64,000 bases of DNA from Tomocerus qinae (lineage: Eukaryota; Arthropoda; Collembola; Entomobryomorpha; Tomoceridae): contig CM034546.1 of the NCBI GenBank assembly GCA_020055645.1, positions 82,584,001-82,648,000 of the forward strand, given 5' to 3'. Below, in pieces: positions 32,184 to 42,400 of the stretch. A program made the position numbers and the translations under genes. Each line of letters opens with the position of its first letter. Position 1 is the first letter of the stretch. The notes under the pieces were generated by a model. It ran no database searches and was not told where the DNA came from. It saw nothing but the letters and a program-made list of their open reading frames with translations.

Positions 32184-33062
32184 ATAATTTCGATAACAAA
32201 TTATCGGTCCAGAGATTTGTTTCCATAATAATATCTAAGGGAGTTTCGAAAGTTTATTCGCAAGAAATGTGGTCACTATGGGACATTTTTTGAGAAATAA
32301 TATGGTGTCGAAAAGGTTAAACACAGGGTGTGGAATGGGAATGAATAAAATTATTAATAAGATAGAGATTGGGAGACAATGATATGTGGATCAAAATTAC
32401 AAATTTATTGATTGGAGATGACAAAAAGTAATGTGGGAATCGTACAAATAGCGTTTTGGGGGAAACCTACAAAATGTCAGCCAGGCTTGTTGCTGACTCA
32501 AAGTTCAAGACCAATCTTTTTAATCTAGGACGTCGGAGCGAATTCTCCAGCTCCCGACTCCAACAAAAGTTCAAGCTTCACTATCTAACTAACTATTTTC
32601 TTATCGCTTATCTACAATTGTTGCTGGCGTAAGCTTCAATTACATTGAATTTACCATATTATTACTATTGGGTCGCTTTAATGACTACTGTCGTTCTAAG
32701 AATACAACAATTCTGGAGACAAAGAGAATTATAGTTGGAATAGTACAGGTAAATAACTTAGCATAAAGCGGCAAGGCGAAGCATAGTTTGCTATAGGAAT
32801 AGGTCTATAAAAGCGAAGCTTTTTCTATGTTTACATAAATCTGCCTGACAATACCTTTTAGCATATCATGTTAATACCACCATCCTAAGCTACACTACAC
32901 TTATCATATTATACTACTCCACTCTATGAATAATACAAGTTATAATTAATTATGTTATTGGATTGGATTAACTTTCAAACTAGGAAAAAACATAATAGAA
33001 TAGATCATTTTAATTACTTGCTGTAAGGAGCAACTTTTGGTTGTTTAAATTTTATTAGGTTA
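32184..33062. other. No gene; repeat fragment and two GCGAAGC hairpins
   Basis: The segment 32858-32950 (AGCATATCATGTTAATACCA...) is the inverted counterpart of 38090-38185. GCGAAGC occurs at 32776-32782 and at 32813-32819, the latter inside AAAAGCGAAGCTTTT. Otherwise AT-rich and unassigned. Confidence 0.5.
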
Positions 33063-33284
33063 GAGATTATCAGGGCTGTCCCTAGGTTAAATGCCGCCCA
33101 GTGCAAAGTTGAAAATGCCGACCTTAAACAAAAATTTTATTTCTAGTTAGCAATTTTATTTCTGGGTCACATGTAGTAGTAATATACATTTTAAAATTAA
33201 TTGAACTTAAAATTAATTATAATGCAATAATTCCACCTCTCTCTTTTCTCTAAAAAGGGACACTGTTTATTTCTGTTTACAATG

Positions 33285-33812
33285 ATAACTAAAGAGAAAC
33301 AAAAAAACACAAAAATGCTTTAACATACATATCGGCATTTGTAATCAAATTTCCAATAATATCAGCAATTTTATTTGTGTCCTCCTTCATGTCGTTTGTT
33401 GGACTAATTTCTGATACGGATGGTGTGTTGACCAGTACCGTACTTGGAAGTCGATTTCGGAGGGGGGAAAATATGATAAGACTATATATATTAGGCCTAA
33501 AAATCACATAAAATCGCGCGAAGAGCGAATTTTTTTGTATTTTGTGAAAAAAATTTCCTTTTCTTTGATTTCGGGGAGTGCATTTGCCCCCAATGCCGCC
33601 CCCCCCTCAATACGGCGTTGGTGTTGACATCTAAAGCAGATTATATTTGGTCAGAGTTTTCAGGGCTACTTTCTTCATTACCGTCAATCTTTGGAACTTT
33701 TATCAAAAACTTATACAACGAATTTTTCAAAGTGCCCAGTAATTCTTCTTCATGCTGTCTTTTCCGCCTATACTCGGCCCTAGACAATTTATCTGACCGT
33801 TTCTTTGGTGAC
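33285..33812 (-). pseudogene. hAT transposase-like N-terminus, interrupted
   Basis: From an ATG near 33811 the frame reads MSPKKRSDKLSRAEYRRKRQ and includes IKVPKIDGNEESSPENSDQI. This basic start followed by a KVPKI/L segment is common at the N-terminus of ZMYM/TTF-type hAT transposase proteins. A stop lies just before the MITE at 33433-33620. After the MITE the same frame resumes with NTPSVSEISPTNDMKEDTNK, in register once the MITE and one target copy are removed. The zinc finger and catalytic domains are not present. Confidence 0.5.
33433..33620. mobile_element. hAT-type MITE inside the hAT element
   Basis: Begins CAGTACCGTA and ends TACGGCGTTG. GTGTTGAC flanks both sides (33425-33432 and 33621-33628). 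It contains GCGCGAAGAGCG, a worn version of the GCGCGAAGCGCG hairpin seen in its relative at 39326-39576. Confidence 0.85.
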
Positions 33813-33931
33813 ATTAAAACTACATATAACAGTTTACTTCTCAAAACATTTATATTAAAGACTTAAATGCTCTTGTTCTTTATCTACCATTTTTAAATTC
33901 AATTAAGGACGCAGTTTACGTTGGTTGCTAA

Positions 33932-34737
33932 CAGGGTTGTGGGTCGGGTTTTTTATGGGTTGGGGTTTTTTGGGTTTTTTGGCAAAAAACCCACCCCGCT
34001 TCACCTAAAAAACCCGGGGTTTATTGGGTTTTTTGGGTTTTTTACAAAACATGCTATAATGTACACTAAAGCTCCATCTATATAAGCAAAACATACTAAC
34101 TTTGTCATATTTCTATTTGAAAATGTAAACAAATGCATAATCAGGTGGAAACAAAATATTTAGCTTTTATACTTTATATAAAATATACTTGCAGTAATTC
34201 GTGTGAATATAATATATAAACATCACGATCGTGAGGTGATTATTTGTTTTATGTATGTATATATTTTAATCGCCGTGAAGATATTGGTTTAATTACACAA
34301 TTAACTTCTACTTACGAATTGCCACTGAATGCATAAGTGGAAATATTAATTATACTGAATTTTAATTAATCACTTACATATTTATTACTGTACTGCTTTA
34401 AGCTCCATATTAATGAAGGAACTTCTTAAAGTCATTTTAATCAGTAATATATAATAATACATGTAGGTTTTCACTAGTTATCAAATATAGGTGCCCACGA
34501 AAAATACTTCGTGTTAACTGTGCTAAAACATGTTAAAAATTAAAATTTTATGCCTTAATTTTTGATTTTATAGACGTAAATACTGGTAGTTTTAGGATTA
34601 CATGGTTGTTGTTATTGTCAGCTGTAGTTTTCCTATACCATAGTATAGGCTTGTATTTATGCCTATAATTATATAAAAAACCCTTAAACCCAAAAAACCC
34701 TAAAAAACCCAAAAAACCCGGGTTTTTCGATACCTTG
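33932..34737. mobile_element. MITE with GGGTTTTTT-rich inverted ends
   Basis: Begins CAGGGTTGTGG and ends GATACCTTG; GTTGCTAA flanks both sides (33924-33931 and 34738-34745). The subterminal parts (33950-34050 and 34678-34725) are inverted repeats of GGGTTTTTTGGG / CCCAAAAAACCC. The core (34050-34670) is AT-rich without an ORF of note. Confidence 0.82.
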
Positions 34738-34898
34738 GTTGCTAACGAAAAAAATATAATTTCCAAAATTTAAGCCGTCAATTGTCACATCCGAAACCCC
34801 ATATTAACCTACCCGGCCATTCCACTACCTCAAGGGGAAGTTTTGGCAGTGCAATATTGATAAACAAGATGCTATCAAGTCAATAACAAAATGAATTC

Positions 34899-35023
34899 CA
34901 TGCGACATAAACGGCCGTCTTATGGTATAATATTTGTAAATCTATTGGTTAGTACTTTGCTTAGTACTATATCACTATGACTACGGCGTCAATACTTGTA
35001 CTTGATGGCCGTTTATGTCACAT
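34899..35023. repeat. Short palindromic element
   Basis: The left end CCATGCGACATAAACGGCC pairs with GGCCGTTTATGTCACATGG on the right, with a middle of about 85 bp. It resembles a tiny MITE; a target duplication is not clear. Confidence 0.6.
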
Positions 35024-35320
35024 GGACAATAGACATCCTTGATAGTAGTTATAACAACCATGGTTATAACTTAAACTTACAAGTATGAATGTATTGGAGA
35101 AACATACAAGCAAAAAAGATTTTGTACTAAAGTAATAACATTGCCAATGTCGACAGGTGGAAATGCTAATACAAGTCAGTTTAGAAATCTTTATAATATA
35201 ATACACTTCCCCGTTTCCTAGAAACTAATTTTTTGGAATTGCATTGACTTATGCCCTCGGTATTCCATCATCAGCAATTCGGGTCAACCTCCATTGCATT
35301 TAAAATTCATCATAACATCT

Positions 35321-35972
35321 TTACATCGACTACTATAACTTCCGGAGGATCAGTCTGATTTTTATGGGACCTACATTTTTGGAACCGTGAACTATCAAGG
35401 AACAAAAGTTGGCATTCGGAATTTTGATATAGTTGCTTTAAATGCATTTAAAAAAATCAAATTCCCAAAAAAATGAGTCATTTTTAGTTTTTTATAAAAC
35501 GTTGATGTTTTTGGTCCATTTAAAGCAACTATATCAAAGTTCCGAATGCCAACTTTTGTTCCTTGCACAGAATTAGATAAGTAATAATAATAAGACTAGA
35601 AGGAGGAAGCGAGCCTGGGAGTTGGATAATTGTTATCAGAGACGATTGGGTACGTTGGAAATACAAACTAATAACCCATACCAATTGTAAAAGATGGCGA
35701 TGCCTTACAGTCGTTTACTACCACTAGCACTCAGCTCATATCACGTTGTTTTTGTTTGTATTTTCTGTGGCGCGAATGCAGAATTATGTGCATGACTGCC
35801 GCTGTACCCAAACGTCGTTCCCGTCGACCCGAGCTAAACTGCATAGTGTGTTGGACAAAGCTTGAAGCTGATAGCAGAGGCTTTGGTTCCTTGATAGTCC
35901 ACGGTTCCAAAAATGTAGGTCCCATAAAAATCAGACTGGTCCTCCGGAAGTTATAGTAGTCGATGTAAAAGA
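35321..35972. mobile_element. Foldback MITE with a nested hairpin
   Basis: About 88 bp at the left (ACATCGACTACTATAACTTC onward) reappears in reverse complement at 35883-35972 with roughly two mismatches. Within it, 35395-35450 and 35515-35566 form another inverted pair (AGCAACTATATCAAA...). The result is a hairpin inside one end of a longer hairpin. A small frame at 35731-35925 is unsupported. Confidence 0.75.
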
Positions 35973-36308
35973 TTTTTTAACATGCATTTTGATAGTCCCC
36001 TGTGGTTGCTATGCAGGGCCAAAGTGTAACCTTAATCTAACTCAGTCTTTTGTTACGGTAATCAATCATCACTTTATTTTGGTTTGCTATAACAAACAGA
36101 AGATCAAGGATTTCTTGCGACTAAAATATTTCTTTAATATTCCTATTCAGATTATAATATTCTATTTCTATCCAATATTTTAACTTTTCTAGTTTCAATA
36201 AAGTGCCAAATTATATAGTCTACACCGAAAATTTTGCCTCCCTCTAAAATTTGCCACCCAGTGCGGGTGCACGGGTGGCACATGCCTCGGGACGGCCCTG
36301 GAGATTAT

Positions 36309-37680
36309 AAAAGGCAAATATTGACCCGTTTTAGAAATACTGCAATCTATCCATTACCAAAAATCAGTCGCATTTGGCGTTGAAATATATCATATATATA
36401 AGCATTTTCAGCATATATTCTTATGTATTGTATATCTATTTGAACGCAAAAGATTTTGCGAATATTTGATAAAATTTCGAGAAAAATCAAAATTAATTTC
36501 TTGGGTATTGTTTGAGTAGTCTCAATACTTTGTAGTTAATAATATGGGTCAAATTATTTTCGAAAGTCGAAACAAAAATATTCTATGGAAAATGGAGAAG
36601 GAATTTTCCAATGACGGCATCAACTTTTAAACGTATTTTGGTAGTCACCCCGACAGAGTAGCTAAAATGTTGCGAAGAATAGGTTCTTTATCGACATTAT
36701 GTGGGATTGGGCTCATTTTACTGAGAAACAAAATGTGGTTATTAACAAAGCTAAGGAACGGAAAGTCTTTTGTCGGCCCCGACCGAAAATGTTCAACAGA
36801 ATGCTGTTGGTGTTAATTCCTTTCATCAGACTTCTGTTGAACTATTGACAAAGATTATGTCTGCTGAACAGCTACAAACTTAATACCGCAGAAGTCGGCT
36901 GAGAGTGTTCCCGTGAAAATGTCAGTTGGCATTTTCACGCTCAAAACTCTTAATGAATTCTTATGCTGACATTTCTCCGCTCAGACATCCGCTGACATCC
37001 GGTGAAAATGTCTGCTGACAAATCACTAACAGAAACCCACAGGATTCAGCAGAACAGTGGACTTATGATAAAAATAATAATTCTTTTAACTATCTTTAGG
37101 TGTTTTATGCGGCATTTCTCTCGCTGGCACTGAAAAACGAGTAATCTGCCATGCTGGCTTATAATTAATAAGTACTATAGTATTTACCTCTACTATTTAG
37201 TATTTCAGTATTTTTAGTATTTGTTACTTCATAATAAAATTCATTTTTGTCTTCTTTTGAGGGTTTAATCAGGCGCTATTTTAATGACAAATGAGGTTAA
37301 CCGCATGCAAACCCAATTGAGAAATTTCAATGAAACATTTTTATTGACAGTCTTTTAAATATATTTCTGCTAATCCCAGTGTGGCACGAATCTTTTAATG
37401 CTGACATCCTTACCACAAATGATAAAATCAGCTATCAAATGATTGCGTGGGATCATTAGAGATTGACCTTATCTGCATGGAAAAAGGTTGACTTATTGTT
37501 ATTTATGAATAATACGTAATAAATAATTACGTATTTAGAACAGTTAAGTCGTTAGAATATGCAGCTACATTTAGTAATAATGCGTAGAAATAATACGCAT
37601 GTTTAGTTTTTTAAGTCCTAAGTAAGGTCTGCATCTTCAGGTATACTGCATTTATGCAACCAAAATGTCCACTTCTTTCA
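36309..37680. other. No gene recognised
   Basis: AT-rich sequence. Around 36800-37050 the motif GTCTGCTGA/GTCAGC and its complement recur with short palindromes such as GTGAAAATG...CATTTTCAC, perhaps a worn MITE. No coding signal. Confidence 0.4.
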
Positions 37681-37682
37681 GA

Positions 37683-37785
37683 AATGGCGTAGTGGCATAA
37701 TGGTATAAACGCAGGTTAGTAAGGTAGGAACAGAAGCAGCAAAAGCAATACACAGGAGTTCGAGTCCTGTCAGTGATATGTTTTT
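37683..37785 (+). ncRNA. tRNA-like (SINE head?) Pol III promoter segment
   Basis: TGGCGTAGTGG (37684-37694) fits the tRNA A box and GAGTTCGAGTCCTG (about 37757-37770) fits the B box with a T-arm-like stem CAGGA/TCCTG. The two boxes are about 73 bp apart, longer than in most tRNAs, and no acceptor stem or clear anticodon arm is present. The segment is more likely a tRNA-derived SINE head, with a body that may run to about 38000, than a functional tRNA. Confidence 0.4.
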
Positions 37786-38089
37786 GCTTCTGCTGGCACT
37801 TTTCTGGTGAAAAATTCAGCAGAGCGAACTTTTTTGTTTTGCGAGCCGGAAAATTGCTGCTGCACTTTGTCTGCTGAGTTTTGGCTGCTGAGCCCATGTC
37901 CGAATTTTCTTGTGCAATCTTTCTGCCGAAATTCTCTGTGTGTTTCTGGTGACACATTTTCGGTCAGGGATGCAATTGATTGGAGACTGTCGGGTATTGC
38001 CCTTGGGTGACAATAGTGACACTTTGTAGTCTCCATTAGAGACAGAGATTGTTACTGAAAAGTGTACTTTTAGAACTCTCAAACTCAAT

Positions 38090-38415
38090 TATAATTTGTA
38101 GTATTCATAGAGTGGAGTAGTATGATATGATATGATAAGTGTAGCTTAGGATGGTGGTATTAACATGATATGCTAAAAGGTGTGTAATATATACTGATAT
38201 CAAACGACTGTAATGCAGAAGTCAAATGTTGCAATAAATATTCCCCTTGAGAATGTTCGTGAAAATCATATAAAATTTTGAAATGAAATACTGTGTTGTG
38301 ATTTATTATTATTTATTATAATAATAATAACCATGGATAATTTGTAATTAATATCATTACAAAACCGACCCCAATTTTTAAAGCGAAACTGTCTAGACCT
38401 ATTTGCAAGGCACAA
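38090..38415 (-). repeat. Dispersed repeat, contiguous copy
   Basis: This segment in reverse complement matches 25335-25575 (its right part) and 32858-32950 (its left part), which are 7.3 kb apart there. The intact order is therefore here. No coding capacity. Confidence 0.8.
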
Positions 38416-38577
38416 ATCAGAAGGCTGGATTTCAAAAAATTTCAGCCAGGAATCAGAATGAGTATGCAAGTGCCACTCCGCAATGGGCAATACCATTGTT
38501 ACAAAGAATTAACAGTATGTGAGTAGATTTGTAAAATTTGGGAAAATACGCAAAACTTTACGATATTATCTTAGCTA

Positions 38578-39231
38578 GGCTGACCATAATTTGACGTAGG
38601 GAAAACGGGACACCATACAGCATTGTATTTAGAAGTCGATTTTGACAGGGGTAATGCCATTTAACCATGTATTTTAGGAATATTTTCCCCAAGCGCGTTA
38701 ATTTTAAGATACTTTTGCCCAACATTTTAAAAAATGGCATTTCATCGCGCGAAGCGCGATAATTTTAAGCTATTTTTGCCCTAAAATAACCATAAAAGAC
38801 AATTATAATCGCGCGAAGCGCGTTAATTTTAACCTCTTATTGCTGAAAATAGACAAAAAATCTTATAATCGCGTGAAGCTGTTTAATTTTAAGTTTTGTT
38901 TGCAAAAAATGGTCTACAATTTCCTCATAATCGTACGATGAGCGTTCATTTTCCCTAAAACGGCTTAAAGTTTCCAAAACAATTGTGCGAACCATGAAAA
39001 TGTTTGGTCCTTTTGTTGAGAAAAGCCAATATATTGTAGATTGCCATTAAGTTTTACCATTAATCGCGCCGAGCGCGAAAAATTTTGTTATTTTCCTTTT
39101 TCGTTCGTAGTAGTCATTAAATTAGATACAAATATTACTCAATTTTTTCTAAAAAACGGGACGCGCTTCTGAAAACGGGACACTTTCGGGACGCCGGGAC
39201 AGGTCACCAAAAACGGGACGGATGGTCAGCC
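38578..39231. mobile_element. Inverted-repeat element with TA duplication
   Basis: GGCTGACCAT at 38578 and ATGGTCAGCC ending at 39231 are exact inverted ends, extended by matching GGGAAAACGGGAC-like stretches. TA lies on each side. The interior contains two ATCGCGCGAAGCGCG hairpins (38744-38760 and 38810-38822) and worn copies near 38871 and 39063. No ORF is convincing. Confidence 0.75.
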
Positions 39232-39325
39232 TACTCCATGTATTTTTTCCTAACTACAGAAATCAAGATTTAGGAGGAGTTCCGCACCAATTGCGTTGAC
39301 AAAATTTTGTCGTTGGATGTGGAAT

Positions 39326-39576
39326 CAGTACTGTATTTAGAAATCGATTTCGGTGGGGGCTATGATATCATAGGACAATATCTATTAGGCATAATCGCGC
39401 GAAGCGCGAAAATTTTTGGCTTATTTTGTCTAAAATGAGTCAAAAATAGCCTAAAAATCACATAAAATCGCGCGAAGCGCGAAATTTTTTGGTATTTTGA
39501 AAAAAATTTTCCTTTTTTCTTGGATTTCGGGGGGGGGGCTTTAGCCCCCAAAGCCCACCCCCTCAATACAGCCTTG
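39326..39576. mobile_element. hAT-type MITE with two GCGCGAAGCGCG hairpins
   Basis: Begins CAGTACTGTATTT, ends AATACAGCCTTG, with TGTGGAAT flanking both sides (39318-39325 and 39577-39584). TCGCGCGAAGCGCGA occurs at 39395-39409 and 39468-39482. It is a close relative of the MITE at 33433-33620. Confidence 0.87.
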
Positions 39577-39765
39577 TGTGGAATGGCTTTGCTTTTTTAC
39601 TTTTTACCTAAATTGCAGTTGTTTTTTGAATAAGCAGAATAAAAACGACCTTTCACTCAAATTGCAGTTGTTGTTTGAATAAGCCGAATTAAACCTACGG
39701 CAAGCCGTACCAAAATTGGACAAAAGGCAAAATGAAATAAAAGACGTTGCACTATGTTCCATTAG

Positions 39766-40288
39766 CCTTGTATAGGATACTCTTTCTGTATGTACGTCCG
39801 TCCGGTTATCCGTATGCACGATAACTGTCGAACAGTTTGAGTTAGAATGTTCACATTCTCAGGGTATAATCTAATTATAAATAGGAAGGCCGAGTTCGTA
39901 AATGAGCAAAATTGGTCTCACCCTCTGACCGGGGGAGGGGTTTAAAATTTAAGAATATATTTTAATTAAGTCGTTTTCGTTTAAATATTAAACTGCTTTG
40001 CATTATATCCGTTCTGCAATGGTTTATTTTCGTAATTTTTACCCATTTTTACTTTGAGGGGATGACTATAACTTTGACCTGCCAGCTATCAAGCGAGCTT
40101 TTTCACAACTTTGTACGATGAATATAACCAAAGATGTAATGATTTTTAGTAATTTCTAAAATTTCTTTCCATTTACCTGTAGGTTGTAACCTGAAGATTT
40201 GAATAGCTTCACCCATTCGAAAGTTATCGTGCATGCGGATAACCAGACAGTCAGACATACAGACAGAAAGTGTATTCCTATACAGAGG
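39766..40288. mobile_element. MITE with imperfect 60-bp inverted ends
   Basis: The left end CCTTGTATAGGATACTCTTT with CGTCCGTCCGGTTATCCG pairs with the right end in reverse complement (CCTCTGTATAGGAATACACT, then GGTTATCCG), and both run on into GCACGATAACT. No target duplication is clear. Related fragments lie at 41660-41960 and about 60950-61100 in the ABCA intron. Confidence 0.72.
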
Positions 40289-40454
40289 AGATGAAGTTCT
40301 CTGAATAACGCAATGTAATTGTTTTATTGTCTACGATTACCATAAAATATTATTATCATAAGCGGTGAGAATTATGTAAACATTGTAGGTGAATGTCCCC
40401 TCCATCCCGGCACCGCAAAAATACAAAATTGATTGAAAGCCTTCCCTTTGCGTA

Positions 40455-40512
40455 TCATCCCTATACACTGTCAGTTGCGAAGCAACGACACGTGATAGGG
40501 ATGATCCCATTA
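40455..40512. repeat. Hairpin with GCGAAGC loop
   Basis: ATCATCCCTATACACTGTC pairs with GACACGTGATAGGGATGAT, and between them GTTGCGAAGCAAC forms an inner palindrome around GCGAAGC. A second hairpin, AGATCCCC-CCACTT-GGGGATCT, lies at about 40597-40620. Confidence 0.7.
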
Positions 40513-40620
40513 TCTAGATCCCGGCCGGTATATTTCGCCAATAAAGAAATTCGACCACCGTATAGAAGCAAGGAAAATAGAATATAATATACTGAGAAGA
40601 TCCCCCCACTTGGGGATCTC

Positions 40621-41186
40621 TATGTAAATAAGCCTTCACCAATGACGTCATTGGCGAGCTTTTCCCACCCATTTTTCATTTTTTAATTTCCCCATAGGGA
40701 TGTGCCGCGGGTTGGTATAGAAGGCAGTGTGAATCGAACGTGAAAAAAAATGTGAAAAATCCCGAGTGGTCATGGATACAGCCACTGATGCCCCCGGGGC
40801 CTGCACCCAGTTTTCCTATCTAAACTGGCTGCAGAAAAAGAGCAAAACATTCTATTGTCTTCACCCCATAACGTTCGATACACACTGGTAGAAGGAATGT
40901 GAAATAAACGAATATTGAAAGGTTTTCAGAAAAACACAAAATTTTATTGGCAACTGTCTTGGCAACTCCCTTAAGAATACTATTTATTTCAACATTTATT
41001 TCGCATAAAACAATAATTAAAAAATGATTACAATGAAATTCGCGTGCCAAAAAACGTACAAAGAAATCTTATGGCTCTAATTCAAATCCCTTCTACAGTA
41101 GTGACTCAAATCGTCTTTGGTCTTAAGTCTCGAACAAAAAATTATTCTGGATTTTGGACAGTGGTATCATTTGATTAATAATTGTG
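40621..41186 (+). promoter_or_regulatory. Upstream region of the ABCA gene
   Basis: About 560 bp without coding sequence precede the ABCA start codon and must hold its 5'UTR and probably its promoter, unless a further upstream non-coding exon exists. I see no convincing TATA box or initiator, so the start of transcription is open. Confidence 0.3.
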
Positions 41187-41402
41187 ATGGCCACTGCTGA
41201 ATATGTGTATCGACTAGTTTGTGGCATTTTATGGAAGACATGGAGGTCGCGAAGACATCATTGGATTCGGACATTTACTGAAATTATATCTCCTGTCATA
41301 TTGGTCCTCATGCTAGTCATTATCAAACCTGTGATTGAATCAAATACCGTTTTGGTGACAACTGCCATTACTCCTGCCACTTTTCCTCCTCATGACATGA
41401 AG
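41187..41402 (+). CDS. ABCA-subfamily ABC transporter, exon 1
   Basis: Seventy-two codons from the ATG at 41187, which has G at -3 and G at +4, to a GTAAGC donor at 41403. The N-terminus is cytosolic and basic, with ILWKTWRSRRHHWIRT (residues 14-29), then a first membrane segment IISPVILVLMLVIIK (33-47), followed by an extracellular stretch. The order 'L-W-K ... basic ... R-T-x-x-E-x-x-x-P' before the first helix is typical of ABCA full transporters, which move lipids across membranes using two ATPase domains. Those domains and most helices lie downstream, beyond the window. The exon ends in phase 0. The subfamily is well supported, the exact paralogue is not. Confidence 0.82.
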
Positions 41403-41480
41403 GTAAGCTAGAAATAATATCTATGATAATGGTAATAATGAATAAAACAAATTATAAATCCGATAAAATGAAATTTTCAG

Positions 41481-41625
41481 GCATTGTTGTCACATTTATG
41501 CAATGGTGACTGCCGTTCTGCCACTACCAAAGGAGTGCTGGCATATGCACCGTCAGATGGTTTGTTTATTGAGCGTCTGATGGAAAAAGTTAAATTCGGA
41601 TTGTCAAGTAGGGGACATGTTATAG
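41481..41625 (+). CDS. ABCA transporter, exon 2
   Basis: An AAATTTTCAG acceptor at 41480 follows a 78-bp intron. The 145-bp exon continues phase 0 and encodes part of the first extracellular loop (ALLSHLCNGDCRS, then VLAYAPSDGLFIERLMEKV), matching the VLAYAP/xxN segment that ABCA proteins have after helix 1. It ends after ATAG in phase 1 with donor GTTGGT at 41626, a weaker donor than that of exon 1. The following intron is 19,541 bp. Confidence 0.78.
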
Positions 41626-41659
41626 GTTGGTTTGGTGTTTATTCAAACTTTCTATAGTT

Positions 41660-41960
41660 TTACTTTTTCTGTCTGTCTACTTGTTCGGAAATCCCTGTGC
41701 ACGATAACTTTCAAACGGTTTTAGCTAAACTGTTCAAAATTTCAAGGTACAAACTACAGGTAAATGGAAAGGCGAGTTCGTAAATGGGCAAGACCATTCC
41801 CACCCCCTGACTAGTAGGGGAGGAGTTCAAAAATTAAAAAATAGTTAAGATCGAGGTAACTTCGGTTCTTTTCATTCCACAACATCGTGTAAAAGCTTGT
41901 TCGACAGCTGCCTTGGGTGGGATTGCGTCAAACGGTTGAAAAAATCTGAAAATCGACTAT
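41660..41960 (+). repeat. Fragment of the 39766-40288 MITE family
   Basis: Shares TTTTTCTGTCTGTCTAC, GCACGATAACTTTCAAACGG and AAAGGCGAGTTCGTAAATGG with the complete MITE, at lower identity. It sits right at the start of ABCA intron 2. Confidence 0.7.
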
Positions 41961-42239
41961 TGATGAATCTCATCGATGCGCAGAACAGAGATCAGCATCG
42001 GCCGGCCAGTAAAGGGCAATAATTGTGGCCGGACCGCTTCGGCCACTGCTAGTTTTGGTTAGTGGCCGGACGCCTTCCGGCTGACCTACGAAAACTACTA
42101 TTTTTGTATATTGTCATATTACAAAATTTTAAGCATTTTCATTGTTAGCCGGCCGGCGGTTTCTAATGTGCCATACTGGCCGGCAGGTAAACCCACATAC
42201 TTTATTGGCCAACTTTACTACTACCAATTTGATCTGTTT

Positions 42240-42400
42240 TTTACAGCCCTATGGAAACAGCCTAGTGATCATATCCTAAATGACTTTCGTACAGGGCAGA
42301 AGGCCGTGACATAGCTTCCACACGTTAAAATCACTTTTAGCACACACCAGACAGGCGACAAATCTAACCCTGTGGTAATTTATTTAGTATGGAAGGGATT
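42240..42400 (+). repeat. Repeat with inverted partner at 60480-60650
   Basis: The motifs GGAAACAGCCTAG, AATGACTTTCGTACAGGGCA and GGCGACAAATCTAACCCT recur in reverse complement at 60480-60650 at about 80% identity. Both lie in ABCA intron 2, 18 kb apart. Confidence 0.78.

Larger units (their letters stand above)
33071..36300 (-). mobile_element. hAT element with nested MITEs
   Basis: The ends are CAGGGCTGTCCCTAGG on the left and the complement of CAGGGCCGTCCCGAGG on the right. GAGATTAT flanks both sides (33063-33070 and 36301-36308). CAGGG ends and an 8-bp duplication are the hAT signature. Near the left end the minus strand encodes a transposase-like N-terminus (33812-33285); the catalytic part is missing. 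The interior holds MITEs at 33433-33620 and 33932-34737 and palindromes at 34899-35023 and 35321-35972, so most of the length is secondary insertions. Confidence 0.88.

Noticed and set aside
33950-34740. Interstitial telomere repeat
   Set aside because: The GGGTTTTTT runs are irregular, inverted at both ends of a MITE with its own 8-bp duplication, and differ from TTAGG or TTAGGG.
37683-37785. Functional tRNA gene
   Set aside because: There is no acceptor stem, the A and B boxes are too far apart, and no anticodon arm can be drawn with confidence.
40597-40620. Hairpin AGATCCCC-CCACTT-GGGGATCT as a Helitron 3' end or terminator
   Set aside because: No CTRR follows at the right distance on either strand, and a bacterial-type terminator makes no sense here.
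41184-41186. GTG three bases before the ABCA ATG as start codon
   Set aside because: Nuclear genes use ATG; the ATG at 41187 has a good context.
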